A stretch of 64,000 bases of DNA from Janibacter sp. DB-40 (GTDB lineage Bacteria; Actinomycetota; Actinomycetes; Actinomycetales; Dermatophilaceae), in contig NZ_CP120360.1 of assembly GCF_029510815.1 (NCBI RefSeq), positions 1,736,001-1,800,000 of the forward strand, written 5' to 3'. The position numbers and the translations under genes were made by a program. The notes under the pieces are model-generated. The model did no database searches, had not been told where the DNA came from, and was given only the letters and a program-made list of their open reading frames with translations. How positions within the stretch are numbered: position 1 is the stretch's first letter; each line of letters opens with the position of its first letter. This document shows positions 1-7,555 of the stretch, piece after piece.

Positions 1-85
1 GTTGGCCGTGGACCGGCCGTGTCGGATGAGGATGCAGTAGGCCACGGCTCCACCCTAGGCGCCCATCACCTGCGAGGATGCCCGC

Positions 86-1087
86 GTGATCGTCGACCAG
101 GCCCATTATCGCGACGGACGCCGTCTGCCCTTCTCCGAGATCGGCGAGGCGCTCAAGGAGATCCGCTCGCGCGGATCCTCCGACTTCCTCTGGATCGGGA
201 TGAAGGACCCCTCGACCGAGACCTTCGCTCGCGTCTCCGACGCCCTGCACCTGCACCCCCTGGCCATCGAGGACTCGGTCACCGGGGACCAGCGACCCAA
301 GATCGAGCGGTACGACGACGGGTACTTCGTGGTCCTGCGTCCGTTGCGCTACGTCGAGGCGACCTCCGACGTCGAGTCCGGCGAGATCATGATCTTCCTC
401 GCCGAGGACTACCTCGTGACGATCCGCCGGGGCGAGGCCGCGCCCCTGGCCGGCCTGCGGACCCGTCTCGAGGAGGACCCGCAGGCCCTCACGCGCGGCC
501 CCTGGGGAGTCCTCCACGCCATCCTCGACCTCGTCGTGGACCAGTACCTGGCGATCGAGGACGAGCTGCAGGTCGACCTCGAGGAGATCGAGACCAAGGT
601 GTTCTCGACGGACGACGACGTGGACACCGCGACGATCTACGCGCTCAAGCGCGAGGTGCTGGAGTTCAAGCGGGCAGCGACGCCGCTCGTGCGCCCGCTC
701 GCCCATCTGGTCAGCGAGCGGTCACCGGTTCCCACCGACGACCTGCGCTTCCTCTTCCGGGACGTGCAGGACCACCTGTCCCTGGTCATCGACAACACCG
801 AGTCGCAGGACGGGCTGCTCTCCGACGTCCTCAGCGCTCATCTCGCCCAGGTCGGCCTGCAGCAGAATCAGGACATGCGCAAGATCTCGGCGTGGGCGGC
901 GATGGCAGTGCTGCCCACGGCAGTCGCGGGTATCTACGGGATGAACTTCAAGGGCATGCCGGAGCTGTCGGCGAGTGTGGACCTCGGAGGTCGTGAGATC
1001 TACTACGGCTACCCGGTGGTCATGCTGCTGATCATCGCCGCGCTCGCCCTGCTCTACCGCTCGTTCAAGCGGTCCGGCTGGCTGTGA
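86..1087 (+). CDS. corA: CorA-family divalent metal (Mg2+/Co2+) channel
   Basis: A 333-residue protein of the CorA/MIT family, which carries Mg2+ (and Co2+) across the cytoplasmic membrane as a homopentamer. A long cytoplasmic, helix-rich domain rich in Asp and Glu fills about residues 1-270. Two C-terminal membrane helices follow, and the pore signature YGMN is seen at about residues 284-287. The second helix is about 308-325 and ends in a basic tail, as usual for the family. The start is GTG at 86: the ATG eight bases upstream is out of frame and stops at once. A hexamer GAGGAT lies six bases before the GTG, so the mRNA may be leaderless. The gene stands alone, followed by an MFS gene in the same direction. 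Family assignment is firm; the exact metal is inferred. Confidence 0.93.
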   Translation: MIVDQAHYRDGRRLPFSEIGEALKEIRSRGSSDFLWIGMKDPSTETFARVSDALHLHPLAIEDSVTGDQRPKIERYDDGYFVVLRPLRYVEATSDVESGEIMIFLAEDYLVTIRRGEAAPLAGLRTRLEEDPQALTRGPWGVLHAILDLVVDQYLAIEDELQVDLEEIETKVFSTDDDVDTATIYALKREVLEFKRAATPLVRPLAHLVSERSPVPTDDLRFLFRDVQDHLSLVIDNTESQDGLLSDVLSAHLAQVGLQQNQDMRKISAWAAMAVLPTAVAGIYGMNFKGMPELSASVDLGGREIYYGYPVVMLLIIAALALLYRSFKRSGWL

Positions 1088-1191
1088 GCCGGTTGGCGCA
1101 GAGGTCGCTCAGCGGTCGCTCCCGCACCTTCGCGGCGTGGGAGGCTGGACACCACCACGGTTGACGCGTGACCGCGACGGGGAGGCCGCCC

Positions 1192-2355
1192 ATGGCCGCA
1201 CCGCTCTTCACCAGGGCCTTCATCGCCCTGTCCGTCTCGGAGCTGGGGTACTTCACGGCCACCGGCATGGCCCTGTTCGCCCTACCGCTCTTCGTGACCG
1301 GCCCCCTAGGGGGCGACGAGGTCGGAGCGGGCGTCGCGGTCGGGGTGTTCGCCATCTCGGCCCTCGTGCTGAGGCCGTTCGCCGGTCGGTTCGCCGACAC
1401 GGTGGGACGGCGGCCCCTGCTCCTGGGCGGAGCCGCAGTCGCGACGGTGTGCTTCGCCCTGCTCAGCGTCACGGACACCTTTGCGCTGGTCATCGCGATC
1501 CGTCTGCTGGCCGGTCTCGGGGAGGCCGCCTTCTTCGTCGCCGGCTTCGCGGCACTGGCAGACCTCGCACCACCGGAGCGGATGGGAGAGGCACTGTCGT
1601 ACAACTCCCTGGGGCTCTACGTCGGGATCGCCATGGGACCGGTGCTCGCGGAAACCCTCCTGCGGGAGGGCGGCTTCCCGGCGGTGTGGGTGGGTGCCGG
1701 CGCGTTGAGTGCTCTGGCGGGTGTCGTCCTCGTCCTCGTCGGAGAGACCCGCGGGGCGGGTACCGCCGAGGACGCGGTCCACGGCTTCATCCACCGGCCG
1801 TCGCTGCCGATCGTCCTGGGTTTCCTCGCCACGCTGGTCGCGGCGGGTGGCTTCATCGCGTTCGTGTCGCTGTACGCCACGGACCTCGGGTTCGCCAATG
1901 CCAGCGTGGCCCTCTTCGCCTACGGCGGCGTCGTCGTGCTGTGCCGGACCGCTCTGGCCCGAGTCCCGGACCTGGTGCCGCCACTCACCCTCGGCTCCGC
2001 CTCGCTGGGTGCCATCGCGGTCGGGCTGCTGGTGGCCGCCACGGTGCGCCACCCGGCGGGACTGCTCGTGGGGACCGTCGTGCTGGCGGTGGGCGTCGCG
2101 TTCAGCACCCCCGCGTTCTTCTCGGCGATCTTTGCCACGGCCACGCCATCCGATCGCGGCCTCGCCTCAGGGACTGCCACCGCCGCCATCGACCTCGGCC
2201 TGGGCATCGGCCCCATCACCCTCGGGCTGGTGGCCTCGGGGTGGGGGATCCCCTGGGCCTTCGCCGCAGGGGGCGCCATCGCGGCGCTCGGCGCTCTCTG
2301 GACCCTGGCTCTGCGCCGGCGGTCCCGTCAGCGCCCGGTGTCCTCCTCGTCGTAG
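1192..2355 (+). CDS. MFS transporter
   Basis: A 387-residue major facilitator superfamily carrier with about twelve hydrophobic segments. The loop between helices 2 and 3 holds the family motif as GRFADTVGRRP. I chose ATG 1192 because GGAGG at 1181-1185 sits six bases upstream; an in-frame GTG at 1168 has no ribosome site. The substrate cannot be read from the sequence. The protein resembles the sugar/drug efflux branch (a single fused domain with a short loop at mid-length), but no specific subfamily motif is visible. Its last 28 bases overlap the end of the convergent acidic-protein gene. Confidence 0.9.
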   Translation: MAAPLFTRAFIALSVSELGYFTATGMALFALPLFVTGPLGGDEVGAGVAVGVFAISALVLRPFAGRFADTVGRRPLLLGGAAVATVCFALLSVTDTFALVIAIRLLAGLGEAAFFVAGFAALADLAPPERMGEALSYNSLGLYVGIAMGPVLAETLLREGGFPAVWVGAGALSALAGVVLVLVGETRGAGTAEDAVHGFIHRPSLPIVLGFLATLVAAGGFIAFVSLYATDLGFANASVALFAYGGVVVLCRTALARVPDLVPPLTLGSASLGAIAVGLLVAATVRHPAGLLVGTVVLAVGVAFSTPAFFSAIFATATPSDRGLASGTATAAIDLGLGIGPITLGLVASGWGIPWAFAAGGAIAALGALWTLALRRRSRQRPVSSSS

Positions 2356-2657
2356 TCCTCGTCGTCGAGGCCGCCGTAGGACTGGTCGTCTTCGTCGTCG
2401 TCGTAGTCCTCGTCATCGGAGTCCCCGCCGTCCGAGTCCTCCTCGTCGACCATGAACTGCTCGTCGACGACGACGAGCGGCGTCATCTCCCCCGTGGCGT
2501 CGTGGAGGGCGTCGTCATAGGCCTCGAAGGCATCGGCGAGGTCCTCGTAGGCCGCGACGACGGTGGGGTCGTCCTCGCCACGGCGCTGGGACGAGGCCTC
2601 GAGGTGTCGCTCGAGGGCGGCGATCAGCTGGTTGAGGGCGGGGCGCGGGTCGCTCAT
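2328..2657 (-). CDS. Conserved small protein with an acidic C-terminal tail
   Basis: A 109-residue protein. Residues 1-60 form a probable helical domain beginning MSDPRPALNQLIAALERHLE. From about residue 75 the chain is almost entirely Asp/Glu with Gly, Ser and Tyr, and is presumably disordered. Similar actinobacterial proteins are often labelled 'primosomal protein' in databases; nothing here shows such a role. ATG 2657 is preferred over an upstream in-frame start at 2732, which would run through the divergent DUF5703 gene. The gene is divergent from DUF5703 with only 38 bases between start codons, so they share a control region. Function unknown. Confidence 0.75.
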   Translation of the reverse strand: MSDPRPALNQLIAALERHLEASSQRRGEDDPTVVAAYEDLADAFEAYDDALHDATGEMTPLVVVDEQFMVDEEDSDGGDSDDEDYDDDEDDQSYGGLDDEDYDEEDTGR

Positions 2658-2695
2658 GGGGACGACGCTACCGCCATTGGGCCACAATGGTGCCG

Positions 2696-2902
2696 ATGCC
2701 CGAGTACGAGTTCCGCACAGTCGTCTTCCCACGGGGTGCCGCGCGCGCCGCGATCCGCCAGGAACTGGCCGATCACGCCGAGTACGGCCACTGGGAGCTG
2801 CACCGCAAGGTCGTCTACCTCGGTGGGGTCCAGAAGGCGTGGTTGCGCCGCAAGATCATCCGCGTCCCGCGGCCGAGCCACCTGCCCGAGAGGGTGCGCT
2901 GA
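2696..2902 (+). CDS. DUF5703 family protein
   Basis: A 68-residue basic protein beginning MPEYEFRTVVFPRGAARAAI and containing the conserved stretch HWELHRKVVYLGG followed by an Arg/Lys-rich end. It matches the small actinobacterial family DUF5703, whose role is unknown. I chose ATG 2696 over ATG 2687 because the family starts MPEYEF and because a hexamer CACAAT at 2683-2688 lies seven bases before 2696, consistent with a leaderless transcript. It is divergent from the acidic protein gene, and the M20 peptidase gene converges on it with a six-base gap. Confidence 0.8.
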   Translation: MPEYEFRTVVFPRGAARAAIRQELADHAEYGHWELHRKVVYLGGVQKAWLRRKIIRVPRPSHLPERVR

Positions 2903-2908
2903 CGCCCC

Positions 2909-4234
2909 TCAGCAGTCCTCGACGAGGCGCCAGAGCACCTTCGCGCCGAACTCGAGGGAGTCCAGCGGCACCCGCTCGTCGATGCCGTGGAACATCGGCG
3001 CGAAGTCCAGGTCCGCCGGCAGACGCAGGGGTGCGAAACCGTAGCCGGTGACCCCGATCGTGGACAGCGCCTTGTTGTCCGTGCCGCCGGAGAGGCAGTA
3101 CGGCAGGATCGCCGCCCCGGGGTCCTCGGCGAGCAGCGCCGCCTTCATCCGCTCGACGAGCTCCCCCTCGAAGGGCGACTCGAGCGAGGTGTCGGCGTGG
3201 CCGACCTCGACGTCCACGTGCTCACCCGCCAGCTCCCGGATGGTGGCCATGAGGTCCTCCTCGTGGCCGGGCAGGAAGCGGCAGTCCAGGGCGGCCGTGG
3301 CGTCCTGCGGGATGACGTTGTGCTTGTAGCCGGCGTCGAGCATCGTGATGTTGGCGGTGTCCTGCAGGGCGCCGCGCACGAAGCCGGCCGCCGTACCGAT
3401 CCGCTCCAGCAGCGTCTCGGCGTCCTCGTCGCTGTAGCCGACCCCGGTGACCTCGGACAGCCCGTCGAGCAGCCCCCTGACCGAGGCGATGAACTCACGC
3501 GGCCACTTGTGCGCATCGATGCGGGCGATGGCCTCGGCGAGGTGGACGATCGGGTTGTCGTCCGTGGGGACTGACCCGTGCCCGGCCGTCCCCCTGGCCC
3601 GCAGGTGGAGCCAGGCGATGCCCTTCTCCGCGGTCTGGAGGAGATAGGCCCGGCGGGGGTCCCCCTTCGCGTCCTCGACGGTGACGCTGTACCCCCCGAC
3701 CTCGCTGATGGCCTCGGTGACGCCGTCGAAGACCCCGGGGTGCTCCCTGACCATGAACTGGCTGCCGAGCACTCCCCCGGCCTCCTCGTCGGCGAAGAAG
3801 ACGAAGAGCAGGTCCCGCGGCGGGACGGTTGCCGTGCGGGCGAGGTGGCGGACCGTCGCGAGCATCATCGCGACCATGTCCTTCATGTCGACCGCGCCGC
3901 GGCCCCAGAGGCAGCCGTCGGCCTCCACCGCGGCGAAGGGGGGATGAGTCCAGTCCTCGGCGTGGGCCGGGACGACATCGAGGTGCCCGTGGATGCACAG
4001 CGCACCGCGCTCGCGATCGGCGCCGGGGATGCGCACGGAGACCGTGGTGCGGCGCTCCTCCGACTCGAAGACCTGCGGCTCGAGGCCGACCTCGCGCAGC
4101 TGCGCGAGGACGTAGTCGGCGGCCTCCCGCTCGCCCGGCCCGTCCTGCCCGGGGCCGTAGTTGCTCGTGTCGATCTGCAGCAGCTCGCGGCAGATGCGCA
4201 CGACCTCCTGCTCGGGCGCCGTGATCTCGCTCAT
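2909..4234 (-). CDS. M20/M25/M40 family zinc metallopeptidase
   Basis: A 441-residue cytoplasmic hydrolase of the dipeptidase/DapE/ArgE group. Visible di-zinc site elements are HGHLDVVP (about residues 82-89), the bridging Asp region WGRGAVDMKDM, the catalytic acidic pair in DEEAGG, and a late His in FHGIDERVP. The middle third is the lid/dimerisation domain. Many actinobacterial relatives are annotated only as M20 peptidases; the substrate (an N-acyl amino acid or dipeptide) cannot be told. The start at ATG 4234 is six bases from TACTCT at 4241-4246, suggesting a leaderless mRNA. The alpha/beta hydrolase gene lies just upstream in the same direction (43-base gap). Confidence 0.92.
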   Translation of the reverse strand: MSEITAPEQEVVRICRELLQIDTSNYGPGQDGPGEREAADYVLAQLREVGLEPQVFESEERRTTVSVRIPGADRERGALCIHGHLDVVPAHAEDWTHPPFAAVEADGCLWGRGAVDMKDMVAMMLATVRHLARTATVPPRDLLFVFFADEEAGGVLGSQFMVREHPGVFDGVTEAISEVGGYSVTVEDAKGDPRRAYLLQTAEKGIAWLHLRARGTAGHGSVPTDDNPIVHLAEAIARIDAHKWPREFIASVRGLLDGLSEVTGVGYSDEDAETLLERIGTAAGFVRGALQDTANITMLDAGYKHNVIPQDATAALDCRFLPGHEEDLMATIRELAGEHVDVEVGHADTSLESPFEGELVERMKAALLAEDPGAAILPYCLSGGTDNKALSTIGVTGYGFAPLRLPADLDFAPMFHGIDERVPLDSLEFGAKVLWRLVEDC

Positions 4235-4240
4235 GTCGGC

Positions 4241-4246
4241 AGAGTA
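4241..4246 (-). promoter_or_regulatory. Candidate -10 element for the M20 peptidase (leaderless)
   Basis: TACTCT on the minus strand lies six bases upstream of ATG 4234. A TANNNT box this close to the start codon places the transcription start at or next to the codon, as in actinobacterial leaderless mRNAs. No Shine-Dalgarno is present. Confidence 0.5.
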
Positions 4247-4277
4247 GTTGGTGGTCGACCCGCCGTCCCGGTCGGCG

Positions 4278-5060
4278 TCAGTCGACCTCGGGGGTGAAGG
4301 TCTCCGGCAGGTACGGGTCGGCCCAGGCCGCGATCAGCTGGGCCGCCCGGCGGGAGTCGGCGGCCCGACGCAGCAGGTGGTCGGCCCCGTCGAGGGCGAT
4401 GAAGGACTTCGGGTGCCTGGCCGCGCGGAAGATGCTGCTCGCGTTCTCCAGCTCCACGACCTCGTCCTGCGGCGAGTGCATCACGAGCAGCGGTCGCTCG
4501 AGGGCTTCGGTCGTGCCGACGGGGTTGAAGGCCTGCAGGTCGTCGACGAAGGCTCGGGAGACCTTCAGCCGCTGCCCGCCGAGGACGACCTCGGCGCGTC
4601 CCTCGCGCTCGACCTCGTCGAGCACTCCCTCGAAGAGATGGGTCACGTGGGCCGGGTCCGACGGAGCACCGATCGTGGCCACCGCCGCCACCTCCGGGAT
4701 CTCCTGGGCCGCCGGGATCACCGCTGCACCACCGAGGGAGTGCCCCACGAGCAGCTGCGGAGCACCGTGCACCGAGCGCATCCAGTCCGCTGCCCGGACG
4801 ATGTCCGAGACATTGGAGGAGAAGGTCGACTCCGCGAAACGGCCACCGGAGTCCCCCAGCCCGGTGAAGTCGAAGCGCAGCACCGCCAGACCCCGCTCGC
4901 ACAGCTGCCGCGCGATCCGGCGGGTGGCGTGGTGGTTGCGTCCGCCGGTGAAGCAGTGCGCCATCAGCGCGTACCCCTCGGGCTCCTTGCCGGGCAGGTC
5001 GAGGGTGCCGGCGAGGGTCTCGCCGCCGGATCCGGTGAAACTGATCTCTTCGGCGTCCAT
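4278..5060 (-). CDS. Alpha/beta hydrolase (serine hydrolase)
   Basis: A 260-residue alpha/beta-hydrolase-fold protein. The nucleophile elbow GHSLGG lies at about residues 106-111. An oxyanion-type HCFTGGR segment is near residue 36. A late Asp in HSPQDEVV and the C-terminal ALDGADHLL (His) complete a plausible Ser-Asp-His triad. It resembles the serine aminopeptidase/acylglycerol lipase-like group (DUF-type cytosolic esterases next to OsmC in other bacteria), but no OsmC domain is fused here. Start ATG 5060. The substrate is not predictable. Confidence 0.88.
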   Translation of the reverse strand: MDAEEISFTGSGGETLAGTLDLPGKEPEGYALMAHCFTGGRNHHATRRIARQLCERGLAVLRFDFTGLGDSGGRFAESTFSSNVSDIVRAADWMRSVHGAPQLLVGHSLGGAAVIPAAQEIPEVAAVATIGAPSDPAHVTHLFEGVLDEVEREGRAEVVLGGQRLKVSRAFVDDLQAFNPVGTTEALERPLLVMHSPQDEVVELENASSIFRAARHPKSFIALDGADHLLRRAADSRRAAQLIAAWADPYLPETFTPEVD

Positions 5061-5149
5061 GCCTCGAGCATGTCAAAGACGGTTACAGGTGCGCACCGAA
5101 GCATCCCGGCGCCTTTGCGCTCCCCCGGCGAGAAGGCAGCATCTGCACC

Positions 5150-5635
5150 ATGTGGTCACGCCCCCTTCGCCGACGACGCCGACGCACCAGTTCGGCACCG
5201 ACCCACACCCGCACGCCGCTGCGGCTGACCGCCGAGTCGCGGGTGACCGCCTCGGTCTCCGACTCCCGGGCCTGGTACATCATCGACGTGACGACCGGAG
5301 GCAGCCTCGACAGCGCTGAGGACGGGCACCAGCTGGTCCTGCCCACCGGTCGGGAGGTCGTCGTCACGGGCCATGAACGTCCGTCGAGGCTCAGGTGGCG
5401 GGACGCCCACCCCGACACCGGCACGACCGGCAGCGGCGGGCTCCTGGCCCTCAAGAGCTGGATCGACAACTCGACCACGATCACCCTCACGCACTACATC
5501 GACCTGCCGCCCGGTACCTCGTGGAGGCTGGTGACGGCCCGCCAGGAGCTCCTTGACGCTGACGTGAAGGCGCACGCCCGTGCGTGGGTGGAGCGCTTGG
5601 CCCGCCACGGCGCGGCCACCACCGGCAACACCTGA
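5150..5635 (+). CDS. Hypothetical protein, possibly SRPBCC-like
   Basis: A 161-residue protein with a basic Arg-rich N-terminus (residues 1-15), then a beta-rich middle and a C-terminal helix (about 130-158) ending near WVERLARHG. The order of strands, the Gly/Ser loop near residue 105 and the final long helix suggest a START/SRPBCC-type ligand pocket, but I cannot name a subfamily. Third-codon-position GC is high in this frame, which favours it over the overlapping minus-strand frames. It is divergent from the alpha/beta hydrolase (89 bases). The N-terminal start is uncertain because there is no clear ribosome site. A copy of CCCCCTTCG lies at 5161-5169 within its first codons. Confidence 0.5.
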   Translation: MWSRPLRRRRRRTSSAPTHTRTPLRLTAESRVTASVSDSRAWYIIDVTTGGSLDSAEDGHQLVLPTGREVVVTGHERPSRLRWRDAHPDTGTTGSGGLLALKSWIDNSTTITLTHYIDLPPGTSWRLVTARQELLDADVKAHARAWVERLARHGAATTGNT

Positions 5636-5689
5636 GCCACAGGGCCACGCGCTCGCCGGGCAACGGGTACATGCTCTGGTGAGGGGCTG

Positions 5690-5718
5690 TTGACAACGTG
5701 AGGGGTGATGGCCAGAGT
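5690..5718 (+). promoter_or_regulatory. Candidate sigma-70 promoter of the amidase operon
   Basis: A perfect -35 box TTGACA at 5690-5695 is followed after 17 bases by CAGAGT at 5713-5718 as a weak -10. It lies 46 bases before the start of the AtzG-like gene, leaving room for its GGAG ribosome site. Perfect TTGACA boxes are rare in this window (also seen before ectD and the HNH gene). Confidence 0.5.
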
Positions 5719-5763
5719 TTGGCCCAATGTGATCGGCATCACCATGGATTGAGTGGAGAGAGC

Positions 5764-5952
5764 ATGGCTCGCACCCTTGACCCCGCTGCGCTTGACCACG
5801 CATTGGCGTTGGCTCGTCTGGAACTGCCCGAGGAGCGCCGCGACGTGGTCAGTGCGGCCGCCGAACTCGTCTTCGGTCTTGCGGACTCGTTGGACGCGGT
5901 GCCCCTCGGAGAGACCCCCATGTCACCGGCCTACGACGCCAGGTGGGAGTGA
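5764..5952 (+). CDS. AtzG/GatC-like small amidase-associated protein
   Basis: A 62-residue, largely helical protein ending in the motif PLGETPMSPAYDARWE. Small GatC-like proteins (AtzG, DUF4089-type) bind and stabilise the amidase encoded next to them, as AtzG does for AtzE in cyanuric acid breakdown. The same role is inferred here because the amidase gene starts two bases after this stop codon. ATG 5764 has GGAG at 5755-5758; upstream in-frame codons lack a ribosome site. The sequence alone does not link it to s-triazine catabolism, and no other atz genes are present. Confidence 0.75.
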   Translation: MARTLDPAALDHALALARLELPEERRDVVSAAAELVFGLADSLDAVPLGETPMSPAYDARWE

Positions 5953-5953
5953 C

Positions 5954-7345
5954 ATGGCCCTTCACGAGCTGACCTTGGCGCAGGTCTCCGCGAAGGTGCG
6001 CGCCAAGGACGTTTCGCCGGTCGAGGTCACGGAAGCGATCCTCACCCGCGTGGACGAGGTCGAGCCGGCCATCTCGGCCTTTGCGACCCTCACTCGCGAC
6101 AGGGCGCTGGCGTCCGCGCGGGTAGCGGCGGAGGAGATCAGCAAGGGCCGGTACCGCGGGCCTCTGCACGGTGTGCCCATCGGGCTGAAGGATCTCTACG
6201 AAGTTGCCGGGGTCCCGAACACTGCCAGCTCCAAGGTGCGGGCCGACTACGTGCCCGACGAGGACGGCGCCGTGACCCAGATGCTGGCGAGGGCCGGCTC
6301 CGTGCTGATCGGTAAGACCCACACCCACGAGTTCGCCTACGGCGCGACCACGCCCACCACGCGCAACCCGTGGAACACCGCCATGACCGCGGGCGGATCC
6401 AGCGGAGGAACCGCCGCAGCCCTGGCGGCCGGGCTGATCTACGCAGGCATGGGCACCGACACCGGTGGGTCCATCCGCATCCCTGCCGCGGTGTGCGGCA
6501 CGGTCGGGCTCAAGCCAACGTACGGGCGGGTACCGCGCCGCGGTCTCACTTCCCTCTCGTGGTCCCTCGACCACGCTGGTCCCTTGACCAGGACGGCTGA
6601 GGATGCGGCCATCATGCTCGGCCACGTCGCGGGCTACGACCCTGCCGACCCCGCCTCGGTCGACGTACCGATCCCGGACTACTCCGCCGGCTTGACCGGC
6701 GACATCACCGGTCTGCGGATCGGGATACCGACCAACTACTTCACCGACAACGTCAACCCCGAGGTCGCCGAGCGCGCCGCGGCCGCCGTTGCCACGCTGA
6801 GGGACCTCGGGGCGGCCATCCGCGAGGTCGAGATCCCCATGGCGGAGGCAATCCTCGCCACCGAATGGGGCCTGCTGGTACCGGAGGCGAGCGCGTACCA
6901 CCAGCAGATGCTCAGGGAGAAGGGCCATCTGTACACCGATGAGGTGAGGACGTTCCTCGAAGCAGGTGAGCTGGTCCCGGCCACCGACTACATCAAGGCA
7001 CTGCGCGTGCGGACCCTGATTCGCGCCGCTTTCAAGGACCTCTACCGGGACATCGACGTGCTCGTCGCACCGACGGTCAGCTCCCCCGGGTTGCCGCTGG
7101 ACGACCTCGAGGTCACGTGGCCGGACGGCAGCACCGAGTCCGCCACGATCACCTACGTGCGGTTGAGCGCCCCGGGCAATGTCACCGGACTGCCTTCACT
7201 GTCGATGCCCTCCGGCTTCACCGAGGACGGCATGCCGACCGGAATCCAGATCATCGGTCGCCCCTTCGACGAGACGACCGTCCTCAATGTCGGGCACGCC
7301 TACGAGATGTCCACGCAGTGGCCCCGTCTGGCGCCCATGTCCTGA
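5954..7345 (+). CDS. Amidase (amidase-signature family)
   Basis: A 463-residue amidase-signature enzyme. The Ser-cisSer-Lys triad can be placed: Lys79 in GLKDLYEVAG, Ser149/150 in GGSSGGTAAA, and the nucleophile Ser173 in DTGGSIRIPA. The length and the AtzG-like partner upstream (stop codon and ATG separated by one base) fit the AtzE/GatA branch, which hydrolyses small amides, ureas or biuret-type compounds. It could equally be a GatA paralogue with an unknown amide substrate. True GatA is ruled out as the likely role because gatB and a full gatC are absent. It is the second gene of a two-gene operon, with ectD 210 bases downstream behind its own promoter. Confidence 0.9.
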   Translation: MALHELTLAQVSAKVRAKDVSPVEVTEAILTRVDEVEPAISAFATLTRDRALASARVAAEEISKGRYRGPLHGVPIGLKDLYEVAGVPNTASSKVRADYVPDEDGAVTQMLARAGSVLIGKTHTHEFAYGATTPTTRNPWNTAMTAGGSSGGTAAALAAGLIYAGMGTDTGGSIRIPAAVCGTVGLKPTYGRVPRRGLTSLSWSLDHAGPLTRTAEDAAIMLGHVAGYDPADPASVDVPIPDYSAGLTGDITGLRIGIPTNYFTDNVNPEVAERAAAAVATLRDLGAAIREVEIPMAEAILATEWGLLVPEASAYHQQMLREKGHLYTDEVRTFLEAGELVPATDYIKALRVRTLIRAAFKDLYRDIDVLVAPTVSSPGLPLDDLEVTWPDGSTESATITYVRLSAPGNVTGLPSLSMPSGFTEDGMPTGIQIIGRPFDETTVLNVGHAYEMSTQWPRLAPMS

Positions 7346-7432
7346 GCGCCCCTCCCCGGGGCAGTCGCCCTCCTACGCGCCACCGCACCGGGCCGACGCT
7401 CGCGGCGGTCGGCACGTGGCTTCGAAGGCTCT

Positions 7433-7461
7433 TTGACACAACCCGGAAGAGGCTGTTTACA
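7433..7461 (+). promoter_or_regulatory. Candidate ectD promoter
   Basis: TTGACA at 7433-7438, 17-base spacer, TTTACA at 7456-7461. The -10 box lies inside the palindrome at 7454-7470, so a protein bound there would block RNA polymerase. A small stem-loop (TTCGGC at 7483-7488 with GCCGAA at 7495-7500) follows in the leader. Confidence 0.6.
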
Positions 7462-7470
7462 GTGTAAACA
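7454..7470 (+). promoter_or_regulatory. 17-bp perfect palindromic operator before ectD
   Basis: TGTTTACA-G-TGTAAACA is an 8-1-8 perfect inverted repeat in an otherwise GC-rich intergenic region and overlaps the candidate -10. Its size and symmetry fit a TetR-family dimer site. The TetR gene at 9022-9723, two genes downstream, is the obvious candidate regulator; this pairing is inferred. Confidence 0.7.
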
Positions 7471-7555
7471 TCGCTAAATCGCTTCGGCCGAGACGCCGAA
7501 CAGGACGAAAGGACTCTTCATCGAGACCAAGACCATCCAGACAACAGCTCCACCC

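Noticed and set aside
3578..4297. Long plus-strand open frame opposite the M20 peptidase
   Set aside because: A mirror frame of a high-GC gene; composition (VPVDVDAQ-type repeats) and lack of domain motifs show it is non-coding.
5156..5803. Minus-strand open frame over the 5150-5635 gene
   Set aside because: Third-position GC favours the plus frame, and the minus protein has no family features.
5954..7345. Amidase as GatA of Asp/Glu-tRNA amidotransferase
   Set aside because: gatB is absent and the small upstream protein is AtzG-like with a PLGETPMSPAYDARW ending.
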